Shown: piece by piece, positions 24,683 to 33,662 of the stretch
How positions within the stretch are numbered: position 1 is the stretch's first letter
How the letters are laid out: each line of letters starts with the position of its first letter
Assembly: GCA_964581815.1 (NCBI GenBank)
Contig: CAZORE010000004.1
Coordinates: forward strand, 62,001 to 126,000
Reading direction: 5' to 3'
Length of the DNA: 64,000 nt
DNA from: Trebonia sp964581815
GTDB lineage: Bacteria > Actinomycetota > Actinomycetes > Streptosporangiales > Streptosporangiaceae
Program-made: the position numbers and the translations under genes
Notes under the pieces: generated by a model
Told to the model about the DNA's origin: nothing
Database searches by the model: none
Seen by the model: only the letters and a program-made list of their open reading frames with translations

Positions 24683-26746
24683 TCACCGGAGGAACGCGGC
24701 GGCGACGCCGGCGTCGACCGGGATGAGCAGGCCGGTGGTGAGGGGGAGGTCACCGCCGGCGAGGGCGAAGACGGCGGCGGCGATGTGCTCGGGCAGTACC
24801 TCTTTCTTAAGCAGGGTGCGCTGAGCGTAGTAGGCGCCGAGTTCGTCTTCGGGGACGCCGTAGACGGCGGCGCGCCTGGCGCCCCAGCCGCCGGCGAAGA
24901 TGCCCGAGCCGCGGACCACGCCGTCGGGGTTGATCCCGTTGACGCGGACCCCGATGGCGCCGAGCTCGGCGGCGAGCAGCCGCACCTGGTGGGCCTGGTC
25001 GGCCTTGGCGGCGCCGTAGGCGACGTTGGACGGCCCGGCGAACACGCCGTTCTTCGAGACGATGTAGATGATGTCACCGCCCATCCCCTGGGCCTGCATC
25101 ACCTTCGCCGCCTCGCGGGAGACCAGGAAAGAGCCGCGGGCCATCACGTCGTGCAGGATGTCCCAGTCGGCGATGGTGGTCTCGGTGAGCGGCTTGGAGA
25201 TGGACAGGCCCGCGTTGTTGACCACCAGGTCGACGCCGCCGAAGGCGAGGGCCGCGGCGGCGAGGGCTGCGGCGACGTCGTCCTCGCTGGTGACGTCGGC
25301 GACGGCCGCGACGGCCACATCGGCTGAGCCGATACTGTCCGCGACGGTCTTGGCCGCCTGGCCGTCCCGGTCGGCGACGACCACGCAGGCCCCCTCGGCG
25401 GCCAGCCGCTGCGCGGTGGCCCGGCCGATGCCCGAGCCGGCCCCGGTGACCAGGGCGACCCGCCCGGCCAGCGGCTTCGGCCTGGGGCGGCGGCGCAGCT
25501 TGGCCTCCTCAAGCTCCCAGTACTCGATGCGGAACTTCTCGCTTTCCGCGATGGGAGCGTAGGCGGAGACCGACTCCGCGCCGCGCATCACGTTGACCGC
25601 GTTCAGGTAGAACTCGCCCGCGACCCGGGCGGTCTGCTTGTCCGCGCCGAAGCTGAACATGCCGACCCCCGGCACCAGCACGATCGCCGGGTCCGCGCCG
25701 CGCATCGGCGGTGAGTCCGGGGTCGCGTAGCGCTCGTAGTAGGCCTGGTAGTCCGCCCGGTAGGCGGCGTGCAGCTCCCGCAGCCGGGCCGTTACCTCAT
25801 CAAGCGGCGCGTCCGGCGGCAGGTCGAGCACCATGGGCCGCACCTTGGTCCGCAGGAAGTGATCCGGGCAGGAGGTGCCGAGCGCGGCCAGTTCCGCGAG
25901 CTTCTCGCTGCCGGTGAACTCCAGCACCGCCGGGTGATCGCTGTAGTGGCCGAGCTGCGGCTTGTCGGTGGAGGCCAGGCCCCGGATGACCGGGGCCAGG
26001 GCGGCGGCGCGCGCGTGCCGCCCGGCCTCGGGCAGCGGCTGGGCGACGGCCCGCCCGAACGGGTGCGGCTTGCCCCGCTCGTCGATGAACTTCTGGGCGG
26101 TCGCGATGATCTCCAGCGAGCGCGCCTCGCACTCCTCGCTCGTGTCTCCCCAGGCGGTGATGCCGTGCCCGCCCAGGATCACCCCGATCGCGTGCGGGTT
26201 CGCCTCCTTGACCGCGGCGATGTCCAGGCCGAGCTGGAAGCCCGGGCGCCGCCAGGGCACCCAGGCGACCCGGCCGCCGAAGCACTCGGCGGTCAGCTTC
26301 TCCCCGTCGGCCGCGGTCGCGAGCGCGATGCCCGCGTCGGGGTGCAGGTGGTCCACGTGCGCCGCCTGGACGAGGCCGTGCATGGCGGTGTCGATGGACG
26401 GCGCGGCGCCGCCCTTGCCGAACGCGCAGAAGTCGAACGCGCCGACCATCTCATCCTCGCGCTCCACCCCGGGGTAAACGCGCGTCAGGGCGCGCAGCGC
26501 GTCGAGCCGCAGCACCGCCAGGCCCGCCGCCGTCAGCGTGCCGAGGTCACCGCCGGAGCCCTTCACCCACAGCAGTTCCGTCGGCTGCCCGGTCACCGGG
26601 TCGGTTTCCGTGCCCTTGGCGGAGGCGTTGCCGCCCGCGTAGTTCGTGTTCTTCGGGTCGCTGCCCAGCCGGTTCGACCGGGCGAGCAGCGCGGCGATCG
26701 CGTCGGCGGCGGGGGTCGGGTAGCTGTTATCCGTCACGTCTTTCAC
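24683..26746 (-). CDS. Bifunctional L-rhamnulose-1-phosphate aldolase / lactaldehyde dehydrogenase (SDR fusion)
   Basis: A 687-residue fusion. The N-terminal half (to about residue 425) is a class II aldolase/adducin domain with NYAGGNASAKG, HVDHLHPDAGIALA (metal His residues) and GGHGITAWG. The C-terminal half is a classical SDR (TGAGSGIGRA, NNAG, YGAAKAD). This RhaEW/YuxG-type protein cleaves rhamnulose-1-phosphate to DHAP and L-lactaldehyde and oxidises or reduces the latter. ATG 26746 overlaps the isomerase stop (ATGA). Confidence 0.94.
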   Translation of the reverse strand: MKDVTDNSYPTPAADAIAALLARSNRLGSDPKNTNYAGGNASAKGTETDPVTGQPTELLWVKGSGGDLGTLTAAGLAVLRLDALRALTRVYPGVEREDEMVGAFDFCAFGKGGAAPSIDTAMHGLVQAAHVDHLHPDAGIALATAADGEKLTAECFGGRVAWVPWRRPGFQLGLDIAAVKEANPHAIGVILGGHGITAWGDTSEECEARSLEIIATAQKFIDERGKPHPFGRAVAQPLPEAGRHARAAALAPVIRGLASTDKPQLGHYSDHPAVLEFTGSEKLAELAALGTSCPDHFLRTKVRPMVLDLPPDAPLDEVTARLRELHAAYRADYQAYYERYATPDSPPMRGADPAIVLVPGVGMFSFGADKQTARVAGEFYLNAVNVMRGAESVSAYAPIAESEKFRIEYWELEEAKLRRRPRPKPLAGRVALVTGAGSGIGRATAQRLAAEGACVVVADRDGQAAKTVADSIGSADVAVAAVADVTSEDDVAAALAAAALAFGGVDLVVNNAGLSISKPLTETTIADWDILHDVMARGSFLVSREAAKVMQAQGMGGDIIYIVSKNGVFAGPSNVAYGAAKADQAHQVRLLAAELGAIGVRVNGINPDGVVRGSGIFAGGWGARRAAVYGVPEDELGAYYAQRTLLKKEVLPEHIAAAVFALAGGDLPLTTGLLIPVDAGVAAAFLR

Positions 26747-27909
26747 GCTCCCCAGCCCGCGGCGTCGCCACCCACCCGGGTGGCGATGATCTTCTCCCCG
26801 TACCCGGAGGCCAGGTACGCCTTGTACGGGTCGGGCGCTAGGCCGGTCTCTTCGCGCAGTTCGGCGAGTAGCGGGCGGACGTCGGTGTTGTAGGCGTCCA
26901 TCAGCGCGGCGTTGGCGGCGAGCACGTCACCCGCGAGCTGCGCGGCGCTCAGCGCCCCGGTGTCGACGAGGAGCGCCTTGGCGACGGCTTCCTGCACGTT
27001 CATGACGGAGCGGATCTGCGCGGGGATCTTGGGCTCGATGTTGTGGCACTGGTCGAGCATGAACGCGACCCCGGCCGCCGGGTCGAGCGCGCCGGCCTTG
27101 ACGACCTCGTGCATGATGCGGAACAGCTGGAACGGGTCGGCGGCGCCGACCATCAGGTCGTCGTCGGCGTAGAAGCGGCTGTTGAAGTCGAAGCCGCCGA
27201 GCCTGCCCGCCTTGAGCAGCAGCGCGACGATGAACTCGATGTTCACCCCGGGCGCGTGGTGGCCGGTGTCGACGACGACCTGGGCCTTCGGGCCCAGGGC
27301 GGTGCAGTGCAGCAGGGCGGTGCCCCAGTCGGGCACGTCGGTGGTGTAGAACGACGGCTCGAACAGCTTGTACTCCAGCAGCATCCGCTGTCCCGGCCCC
27401 AGGCGGGCGTAGACGGCCGCGAGTGCCTCGGCGAGCCGGTCCTGGCGGGCGGCGATGTCGTCCTGCCCGGGGTAGTTGGTGCCGTCGGCGAACCACAGCT
27501 TCAGGTCCCGGCTGCCGGTGGCGTCCATGATGTCGACGCACTCGAGCAGGTGCGCCAGGGCCTTGCCGCGGACCCGCGGGTCGGGGTGGCAGACCGAGCC
27601 GAGCTTGTAGTCGTCGTCCTGGAAGACGTTGGCGTTGACCGCGCCGATCCGGATGCCGCCGGCCGCCGCGTGCGCGGACAGCGCCGCGTAGTCGCCGGTC
27701 TTGTCCCAGGGGATGTGCACGGCCATGACCGGCGCGACGCCGGTGTACTTGTGCACTTGGGCGGCGTCGTCGGCCTTCTCGAACGGGTCCCGCGGCACGC
27801 CAGGCTGGCCGAACACCTTGAACCGGGTCCCGCTGTTGCCGAACGCCCAGGACGGCAGCTCGATCTGATGATTCTTGAGGGCGTCCTTGACCGCGGTCAG
27901 GTCACGCAT
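26743..27909 (-). CDS. rhaI: L-rhamnose isomerase (RhaI type)
   Basis: A 388-residue TIM-barrel isomerase converting L-rhamnose to L-rhamnulose. Metal and substrate residues lie in the LEYKLFEPSFY, VDTGHHAPGVNIEF and GGFDFNSRFYADDDL segments. This is the RhaI class found in actinomycetes and pseudomonads rather than enterobacterial RhaA. The ATG at 27909 is preceded by GGAGATGA. It is followed without a gap by the aldolase fusion. Confidence 0.95.
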   Translation of the reverse strand: MRDLTAVKDALKNHQIELPSWAFGNSGTRFKVFGQPGVPRDPFEKADDAAQVHKYTGVAPVMAVHIPWDKTGDYAALSAHAAAGGIRIGAVNANVFQDDDYKLGSVCHPDPRVRGKALAHLLECVDIMDATGSRDLKLWFADGTNYPGQDDIAARQDRLAEALAAVYARLGPGQRMLLEYKLFEPSFYTTDVPDWGTALLHCTALGPKAQVVVDTGHHAPGVNIEFIVALLLKAGRLGGFDFNSRFYADDDLMVGAADPFQLFRIMHEVVKAGALDPAAGVAFMLDQCHNIEPKIPAQIRSVMNVQEAVAKALLVDTGALSAAQLAGDVLAANAALMDAYNTDVRPLLAELREETGLAPDPYKAYLASGYGEKIIATRVGGDAAGWGA

Positions 27910-27973
27910 TCGGGGTCATCTCCTATTTATGCAGTGGCGGTACCAGCCCGGGGCGGCGCCCGGAGTTCCGTTG

Positions 27974-28288
27974 CTAGTCCAGGTGAAAGATCTCGGCGAG
28001 CCGCAGGAACGACTGGTCCGGCGGCCCGGCGGCGACGAAGAACTCCGACATCTCCTCCTGCCACCGGCGGTTGACGTCCGTCGCGGCCATCGCGTCGAGC
28101 GCGGCCTGGTAGTCATCGGTCTCCAGGTAGCCGACGAGCAGGCCGTCGCCGGCCAGGAAGATCGAGTAGTTGCCCCAGCCCGCCTTGGCCAGCGCCCCCC
28201 GCATCTCCGGCCACACGTGCTGGTGCCGCTCGCGGTACTCGTCAAGCCGGTCGGGCCTGACCCGCGCGAGGAAGCAGACGCGTTCCAC
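27974..28288 (-). CDS. rhaM: L-rhamnose mutarotase
   Basis: A 104-residue RhaM-family protein (RVCFLARVRPDRLDEYRERH, WPEMRGALAKAGWGNYSIFL, YLETDDY) that interconverts L-rhamnose anomers so that the isomerase can use both. GTG start at 28288 with GGGAG about 8 nt upstream. It is the first gene of the rhamnose catabolic operon and lies 64 bp before the isomerase. A diverged paralogue serves the fucose operon at 4864-5175. Confidence 0.95.
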   Translation of the reverse strand: MERVCFLARVRPDRLDEYRERHQHVWPEMRGALAKAGWGNYSIFLAGDGLLVGYLETDDYQAALDAMAATDVNRRWQEEMSEFFVAAGPPDQSFLRLAEIFHLD

Positions 28289-28305
28289 TCGAAGCTCCCT
28301 TTCGT

Positions 28306-28421
28306 TTCTTGCTGTTATCGCTGGGTCGGGATTATCGGGGGTAGTTAGACCCCATATTTGGGTGCTAACTACCCCCGGTCCCTGTCGCCCTTTGCCACGC
28401 CAGGCGCTTCTTGCTGTTATC
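28306..28421. repeat. Two 14-bp direct repeats flanking a hairpin
   Basis: TTCTTGCTGTTATC occurs exactly at 28306-28319 and 28408-28421 in the 181-bp gap between the rhamnose importer genes and rhaM. The spacing is 102 bp. They flank the hairpin at 28336-28377. They may be paired activator sites for the rhaM promoter, or a remnant of a local duplication. Confidence 0.6.
28336..28377 (-). terminator. Strong hairpin between the importer and catabolic rhamnose operons
   Basis: CGGGGGTAGTTAG (28336-28348) pairs perfectly with CTAACTACCCCCG (28365-28377). The 16-nt interval can itself extend the stem (ACCC with GGGT). It is the most stable element of the gap and would separate the importer transcript from rhaM. 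There is no long T-run, as is usual for GC-rich actinomycete terminators. Confidence 0.6.
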
Positions 28422-28457
28422 CGCCCGGGATGGGCGGCGGTCGGCGCTTGGCGTGGC
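28394..28457 (-). terminator. Second hairpin just after the rhamnose-binding protein gene
   Basis: GCCACGCCAGGCGC (28394-28407) pairs at 13 of 14 positions with GCGCTTGGCGTGGC (28444-28457), 13 bp beyond the binding-protein stop. A shorter stem CCGCCC/GGGCGG lies within the loop. Its position fits a transcription terminator or mRNA 3' stabiliser for the importer operon. Confidence 0.55.
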
Positions 28458-28469
28458 GGGCGGGCTGGG

Positions 28470-29591
28470 TTAGAAGTTGAAGTTGTTGACGTTGGTCGAG
28501 TCGAAGACGGTGGGCGGGCCGAGCAGCACGGTGTTGTTCGCGCCGATGGTGTAGCTGCCGAGCTTGCCGGCGGTGAAGGTCTGGCCGGTGGCTCCGGTGA
28601 TCTGGCCGGAGGCGATCTCGACCGCCGCGTAGGCGGCGAGGTAACCGAGGTTGGCCGGGTTCCAGAGCACGAACTCCTTGACCGTGCCGTCGCCGACGTA
28701 CTTCTTCATCTCGTCTGGGGTGCCGAGGCCGGTGAGGGCAATCTTGCCGCGGTACTTGGCGGTGTCAAGGACGGCGGCGGCCGCCGCGATGCCGACGGTG
28801 GTCGGCGAGATGATGCCCTTGAGGTTCGGGTACTGCTGCAGCAGGCCCTGGGTCACCTGGGTGGCGGTGGTCGGGTCGTCGTTGCCGTAGACGACGCCGG
28901 CCAGCGACATCTTCGGGTACTTGGCGAGTTCCGTCTTCATGTAGCCGATCCAGGCGTTCTGGTTGGTCGCGCTGGCCGCGGCGGAGACGATGGCGATCTG
29001 GCCGGTGTCGTTCAGTTCCTTGGCCAGCACGTCGACCTCGCTGGTGCCGATCTGCGCGGTGGACGCCTGGTTGATGAACGCGTTCCGGCAGGTCGGGGCG
29101 TCGGAGTCGTAAGTGACGACGGTGATGCCCCTGCTCATCGCCGACTTGAGCGTCGGGCACAGCGCGGTCGGGTCGGTGGCGGACACCAGCAGGATGTTGG
29201 CGCCCTTGGAGACCGCGGCCTGGATGGCCGGGATCTGGCTGGCCGGGGTGGCGGCGGTGCCGCTGGTCTCGGTGCCGGTCTCGCCGAGCGTGGTGAGCGC
29301 GGCGATCGCGCCGCCGGAGCCCGCGCTGTCGGCGGTGGTGAAGTAGCTGTTACCGAGGTTCTTCGGGATGACGAAGACCTTGAGGCCGGTCTTCAGGCTG
29401 CCGGAGGCGCCCGTGCTTGCCGAGCTTGTGCTCGACGCGCCGGCGGACGAGGCGGCCGCGCTGGACGCGGCGGCCGACGTTGACGCCGGAGCCGACGAGC
29501 TCGACGTGCTTGAGCTGCAGGCGGCGGCGAGGCCGACGGCGGCGATAACAGGGAGCGCGAGGGCGAGCTTCCTTGCCCGTCTCAGGTTCAT
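28470..29591 (-). CDS. rhaS: L-rhamnose-binding lipoprotein of the ABC importer
   Basis: A 373-residue ribose-family substrate-binding protein. Signal peptide with lipobox VGLAAAC near residue 24, a Ser/Ala/Thr spacer of about 45 residues, then the periplasmic domain (KVFVIPKNLGNSYF). The NKNAW-like NQNAWIGYMK and VLWNPANLGYLA segments resemble known RhaS receptors. ATG 29591 is preceded by AAGGAT; the frame is open upstream, but that part only shadows the permease gene. It is the last gene of the importer operon. Confidence 0.92.
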   Translation of the reverse strand: MNLRRARKLALALPVIAAVGLAAACSSSTSSSSAPASTSAAASSAAASSAGASSTSSASTGASGSLKTGLKVFVIPKNLGNSYFTTADSAGSGGAIAALTTLGETGTETSGTAATPASQIPAIQAAVSKGANILLVSATDPTALCPTLKSAMSRGITVVTYDSDAPTCRNAFINQASTAQIGTSEVDVLAKELNDTGQIAIVSAAASATNQNAWIGYMKTELAKYPKMSLAGVVYGNDDPTTATQVTQGLLQQYPNLKGIISPTTVGIAAAAAVLDTAKYRGKIALTGLGTPDEMKKYVGDGTVKEFVLWNPANLGYLAAYAAVEIASGQITGATGQTFTAGKLGSYTIGANNTVLLGPPTVFDSTNVNNFNF

Positions 29592-29680
29592 ATCCTTGAA
29601 TCCTTTCAATTCAGTGGCGGATCGCTGTTGTCGTGCGCTGGACTCGGTGTGGCGGTTAGTCCGGGTGGGTCGGCTGGCGG

Positions 29681-30655
29681 TTAGGAGTGGGACAGCCGGC
29701 GCAGCAGGCGGCCGGCGTTGGGCAGGAAGACGCTGGCGAGCAGCAGCGCACCGGTGACGATGCCGGTGGCTTCCTGGTTGAAGTTGGTGAGCAGGAGGGC
29801 GTTCTGGATGCCGGCGAAGGCGAGCACGGCGAGCACCACGCCGATGAGCGAGCCCTTGCCGCCGAAGATGGACACCCCGGCGAGCAGCACGATCGCCACG
29901 ACGGACAGCTCCAGGCCGAGGCCGTTGTTCTGCACGGCGGTGTTGAGCCGGAACGTCCACAGCACGCCGGCCAGGGCGCAGATGAAGCCGGAGACCATGT
30001 ACAGGATGGTCTTGATCCGCTTCACCCGGATTCCGGAGAACTGCGCCGCCTCGGCGCTCGCGCCCATGGCGTAGATCGACCGGCCGAACGGGGTGGCGTG
30101 CAGCACCACGCCGAAGACGATGGCGAGCACGATGAAGATCAGCGTCGAGTAAGTCATGTCGTTGCCGGTGAACGGCACCGCGTTGACGCCGAGGTTGGTG
30201 TAGGCGTTCGGGAAGTCGGAGACGGTGTTCGGGCCGAGCAGGATGAGGGCGACGCCGCGATAGAGGGCGAGGGTGCCGATCGTCACCGCCAGGGACGGCA
30301 GCCGCAGCCGGGTGACGAGCAGCCCGTTGATCGCGCCGGCGAGGATGCCGACGACGGCGAGCGTGACGAAGATGGCGGGCATCGGCCAGCCGCGCGCCCA
30401 CAGGAAGCCGAGCAGCGCGCTCGACATGCCGAGGATCGACGCGACCGACAGGTCGATCTCGCCGCTGATGATGATCAGCGTCATCGGCAGGGTCATGATC
30501 GCGATCTCGCCGTTGGACAGGCCGAGGCTGAACAGGTTGTTGCCGGTGAGGAAGTCGGGCGAGGCGACGGAGCCGATGGCAACGATGAGGATGACGACGA
30601 CCGCGAGGCCCGTCTCCCAGCGCAGTGCCGACTGAAGGCGGATGAGCTTACTCAT
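29681..30655 (-). CDS. rhaQ: Rhamnose ABC importer permease (second of two)
   Basis: A 324-residue RbsC-type membrane permease with about ten hydrophobic segments. It has the family motifs SGEIDLSVASILGMSSA and INGLLVTRLRLPSLAVTIGTLALYRG. ATG 30655 overlaps the end of the first permease gene by 8 bp. A pair of unlike RbsC-type permeases is the hallmark of RhaPQ importers. Confidence 0.92.
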   Translation of the reverse strand: MSKLIRLQSALRWETGLAVVVILIVAIGSVASPDFLTGNNLFSLGLSNGEIAIMTLPMTLIIISGEIDLSVASILGMSSALLGFLWARGWPMPAIFVTLAVVGILAGAINGLLVTRLRLPSLAVTIGTLALYRGVALILLGPNTVSDFPNAYTNLGVNAVPFTGNDMTYSTLIFIVLAIVFGVVLHATPFGRSIYAMGASAEAAQFSGIRVKRIKTILYMVSGFICALAGVLWTFRLNTAVQNNGLGLELSVVAIVLLAGVSIFGGKGSLIGVVLAVLAFAGIQNALLLTNFNQEATGIVTGALLLASVFLPNAGRLLRRLSHS

Positions 30656-31691
30656 GACGCGTCCTCCGCTTGCGCAGCGCGCTGGTGAGGCGCTCGGTGA
30701 GGGTCTGGTCGAGGGCGATGGCGACGAGCAGCAGCAGGCCCCAGATCGCCTGGTCCCAGAACGAGGAGATACCGAGCACGTACAGCGCCGAGCTGATCGT
30801 GGTCAGCAGCAGCGCGCCGATGGCGGCGCCGGTGACACTGCCGCTACCGCCGAAGATCGCCACGCCGCCGACCACCACCGCCGACACGACCTGCAGCTCG
30901 TAGCCGGTGCCCGCGGTGGAGTTGATCGTGCCGTACTGCGCGCTCCACAGCACCCCGGCGACGCCGGCGATCGCGCCGCTGACGGCGAAGGCGGTGAACA
31001 CCCGCCGGCCGACGGGCAGGCCCGCGAGGCGGGCCGCGTCCGGGTTGGAGCCGATCGCGTACAGGTCCCGGCCGGAGCGGTAGGTGCGCAGGTAGTAGGC
31101 GCCGGCCGCGATGATCACGGCGACCGCGATGGCGATGTCGGGTATGCCGCCGACCGTGTCCTTGGGGATGTCGAGGAACGCGTTGGGCAGCTGGTTGGCG
31201 TCCACCTCGTTGCCGCCGACCACCAGGATGTCGATGCCGCGGATGATGTACAGCGTCGCGAGCGTCACCACCAGGCTCGGCACCCGCCCGGCGGCGACCA
31301 TGATGCCGTTCGCGATGCCGCAGGCCAGGCCGATGCCGAGGCCGGCGAGGAAGACGACCGGGATCGGCAGCCCCGGGTGGCTGGCGAACAGGCTGGCCGA
31401 CAGGTAGGCGGACAGGCCGACGACGGAGCCGACCGACAGGTCGACGTTCCTGCTGATCACCACCATCGTCTCGCCGAGGGCGAGCAGCGCGAAGCTGGCG
31501 GTGTCGACGAGCACGAACTGGATGTTCGACACGTCGAGGAAGCGGTGCTGCACCCCCGTGGTGACCGCGACGAAGACGACGAGGACGACGAGGATGCCGG
31601 ACTCGCGGATACGGAACACCCGCTCGGCGAGTCCCGACTGCCGAAGACGCTCTGGCTGCTGCTGGCGGCTCGGCACGATGGCGGCCCTCAC
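30648..31691 (-). CDS. rhaP: Rhamnose ABC importer permease (first of two)
   Basis: A 347-residue RbsC-type permease (ISRNVDLSVGSVVGLSAYL, ANGIMVAAGRVPSLVVTLATLY, GSNPDAARLAGLPVG). The frame is open to 32015, but GTG 31691 forms a four-base GTGA overlap with the ATPase stop and gives the right length, so it was chosen. It pairs with the following permease in a heterodimeric channel. Confidence 0.92.
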   Translation of the reverse strand: MRAAIVPSRQQQPERLRQSGLAERVFRIRESGILVVLVVFVAVTTGVQHRFLDVSNIQFVLVDTASFALLALGETMVVISRNVDLSVGSVVGLSAYLSASLFASHPGLPIPVVFLAGLGIGLACGIANGIMVAAGRVPSLVVTLATLYIIRGIDILVVGGNEVDANQLPNAFLDIPKDTVGGIPDIAIAVAVIIAAGAYYLRTYRSGRDLYAIGSNPDAARLAGLPVGRRVFTAFAVSGAIAGVAGVLWSAQYGTINSTAGTGYELQVVSAVVVGGVAIFGGSGSVTGAAIGALLLTTISSALYVLGISSFWDQAIWGLLLLVAIALDQTLTERLTSALRKRRTRHE

Positions 31692-33307
31692 CGCGATGCT
31701 CCGTTTTGCGTGTCGTTTCTTTCGTCGTGCTTGACGGCCTCGCTCACGGGGTCGTGCTGGCCCATGGCGGCCGACATGACCGCCTCCTCCGACGCGACGG
31801 CGTGGCTGAACTCGGCGACCAGGGTTCCCTCGCGCATCACCAGGATGCGGTCGCTGACGCCGAGCACCTCGGGCAGCTCGGAGGAGATCATCAAGATCCC
31901 GACGCCGCTCCCGGCCAGTTCGGCGAGCAGGTTGTGCACCTCCGCCTTGGTCCCCACGTCGATGCCCCGGGTGGGCTCGTCCACGATCAGCAGGCTTGGC
32001 TTGCGCCCGAGCCACTTGGCGAGCACCACCTTCTGCTGGTTGCCGCCGGACAGCATCGACACCGGGTCGGTCAGCCGACCGTACTTGATCTTCAGCCGGG
32101 CGGCCCAGTCGCTGGCCATCGCGCGCTCGGCGCTGGCCCGGATCAGGCCGCCCTTCTCGAGGTCGTGCAGGGACGCGAGCGCCACGTTCTGCTGCACGGA
32201 CATGTCCATGACCAGGCCCTGCTGCCGCCGGTCCTCCGGGACGAAGCCGATCCCGGCGGCCATCGCGCTCGTCGGCGACGCCTTCTTAAGCTGCTTGCCG
32301 TGGACGGCAACCTGGCCAGCGTCGTAGCGGTCGATGCCGAAGACGGCGCGGGCCACCTCGCTGCGACCCGACCCGACCAGGCCGGCCAGCGCGACGATCT
32401 CGCCGGACCGAACGGTGAGCGAGATGTCGGTGAAGACGCCCTCGCGGGTGAGCCGCTCGACGATGAGAACCGGCTCGCCGGTTGTCACGGCTGCCGCATG
32501 CGGCGGGCGCTCGGCGAGTTCCCGGCCGACCATGGCCCGCACCAGGTCGTTCGCGGTCAGCCCGGCCAGGTCGCTGGTCAGCACGTGGCTGCCGTCCCGC
32601 ATCACGGTGACCGTCTGGCAGATGGCGAAGACTTCCTCGAGCCGGTGCGAGATGAACAGCACGGCGGCGCCCTGCGACTTGAGCGTGCGGATCACCTCGA
32701 AGAGCCGCTCGACCTCCGCCGCGGACAGCGCCGCGGTCGGCTCGTCCATGACGATCACCCGGGCGTCGAGGGACAGCGCCTTGCCGATCTCCACCACCTG
32801 CTGGTCGGCGATGGACAGGCCGCGGGCGATCCGCGCCGGGTCGAGCGGCACGCCGAGGCGCTTGAAGACCGCGGCCGCCTCCCGCAGCATCGCCCGGCGG
32901 TCGATCCGGCGGCCCCCCTTGATCCAGCTAGCAGAGCGATGAGGCTGGCGGCCGACGAACATGTTCTCCGCGACGGTCAGGTCGGGGAACAGCGTCGGCT
33001 CCTGGTAGATCACGGCGATGCCGGCCGCCTTCGCGGCGGCCGGGCCGGGCAGCGTGACGTCGGCGCCGTTGACCTTGAGCGTCCCGCTGTCCGGCTGGTG
33101 CACCCCGGCGAGGATCTTCACCAGGGTGGACTTGCCCGCCCCGTTCTCGCCGAGCAGCGCGTGCACCTCGCCCGCCCGCAGGTCCACCGACCCGTCGATC
33201 AGCGCCCGGACCGCGCCGAAGGACTTCGCGGCGTGCCGCAGCTCAAGCACCGGAGCCGCGCCCGCGGCCTCCGGCTGAGCCGGTGGCTCGTTCCCTGCAA
33301 CCTCCAC
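31688..33307 (-). CDS. rhaT: Rhamnose ABC importer ATPase
   Basis: A 539-residue double ATPase (RbsA/RhaT type). Domain 1: GENGAGKSTLVKIL, LSIADQQVVEIGKAL, VIVMDEPTAALS. Domain 2: AGLVGSGRSEVA, LSGGNQQKVVLAKWL, LLIVDEPTRGIDVG. Unlike the fucose importer ATPase, both Walker B motifs are intact. The frame extends across an assembly gap to 33925, but GTG 33307 has GGAGG eight bases upstream and starts just before the conserved part. GTG 33316 is an alternative. A LacI-type operator lies about 40 bp upstream. Confidence 0.92.
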   Translation of the reverse strand: MEVAGNEPPAQPEAAGAAPVLELRHAAKSFGAVRALIDGSVDLRAGEVHALLGENGAGKSTLVKILAGVHQPDSGTLKVNGADVTLPGPAAAKAAGIAVIYQEPTLFPDLTVAENMFVGRQPHRSASWIKGGRRIDRRAMLREAAAVFKRLGVPLDPARIARGLSIADQQVVEIGKALSLDARVIVMDEPTAALSAAEVERLFEVIRTLKSQGAAVLFISHRLEEVFAICQTVTVMRDGSHVLTSDLAGLTANDLVRAMVGRELAERPPHAAAVTTGEPVLIVERLTREGVFTDISLTVRSGEIVALAGLVGSGRSEVARAVFGIDRYDAGQVAVHGKQLKKASPTSAMAAGIGFVPEDRRQQGLVMDMSVQQNVALASLHDLEKGGLIRASAERAMASDWAARLKIKYGRLTDPVSMLSGGNQQKVVLAKWLGRKPSLLIVDEPTRGIDVGTKAEVHNLLAELAGSGVGILMISSELPEVLGVSDRILVMREGTLVAEFSHAVASEEAVMSAAMGQHDPVSEAVKHDERNDTQNGASR

Positions 33308-33347
33308 CGGGCGCACCTCCGCGTGCGTTCGGGTTCCAGCTTTCTTG

Positions 33348-33359
33348 TGGAACGTTTCA
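33348..33359 (-). promoter_or_regulatory. LacI-type operator before the rhamnose importer operon
   Basis: TGGAACGTTTCA is a CG-centred palindrome with one mismatched pair, 40 bp upstream of the importer ATPase start. It resembles the site at 21166-21179 before the rhamnosidase operon. The remainder of the 355-bp gene-free stretch 33308-33662 holds the N gap (33490-33589) and nothing else recognisable. Confidence 0.65.
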
Positions 33360-33489
33360 ATCTTCCCTGTAGTCTCAGTGCGCCCCCGGGAGGTGTCAAT
33401 ACGGGACTTGGCGGACGAATCTGAATCGTTATAACCGCCGCCGGGCCCGGCGGCCGCGCAGTAGCCTGACCGGACATAGCGGGCAACGG

Positions 33490-33589
33490 NNNNNNNNNNN
33501 NNNNNNNNNNNNNNNNNNNNNNNNNNNNNNNNNNNNNNNNNNNNNNNNNNNNNNNNNNNNNNNNNNNNNNNNNNNNNNNNNNNNNNNNN
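33490..33589. other. Assembly gap (100 N) between operons
   Basis: Exactly 100 N in intergenic DNA. Unlike the other two gaps the flanks share no extended identity (only about three bases), so an unknown amount of sequence may be missing here. Confidence 0.9.
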
Positions 33590-33662
33590 CGGGGGCAGGA
33601 GCGGCTCGACGGGGGCACCGGCGCCGGGTGACCTGGAATGCCGCGGCCTGCCGTAGCGGGGC

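Noticed and set aside
28470..30401. 643-residue minus-strand frame joining a permease-like leader to the rhamnose-binding protein
   Set aside because: The part upstream of 29591 is a wrong-frame reading of the rhaQ gene; the lipoprotein signal starts at ATG 29591.
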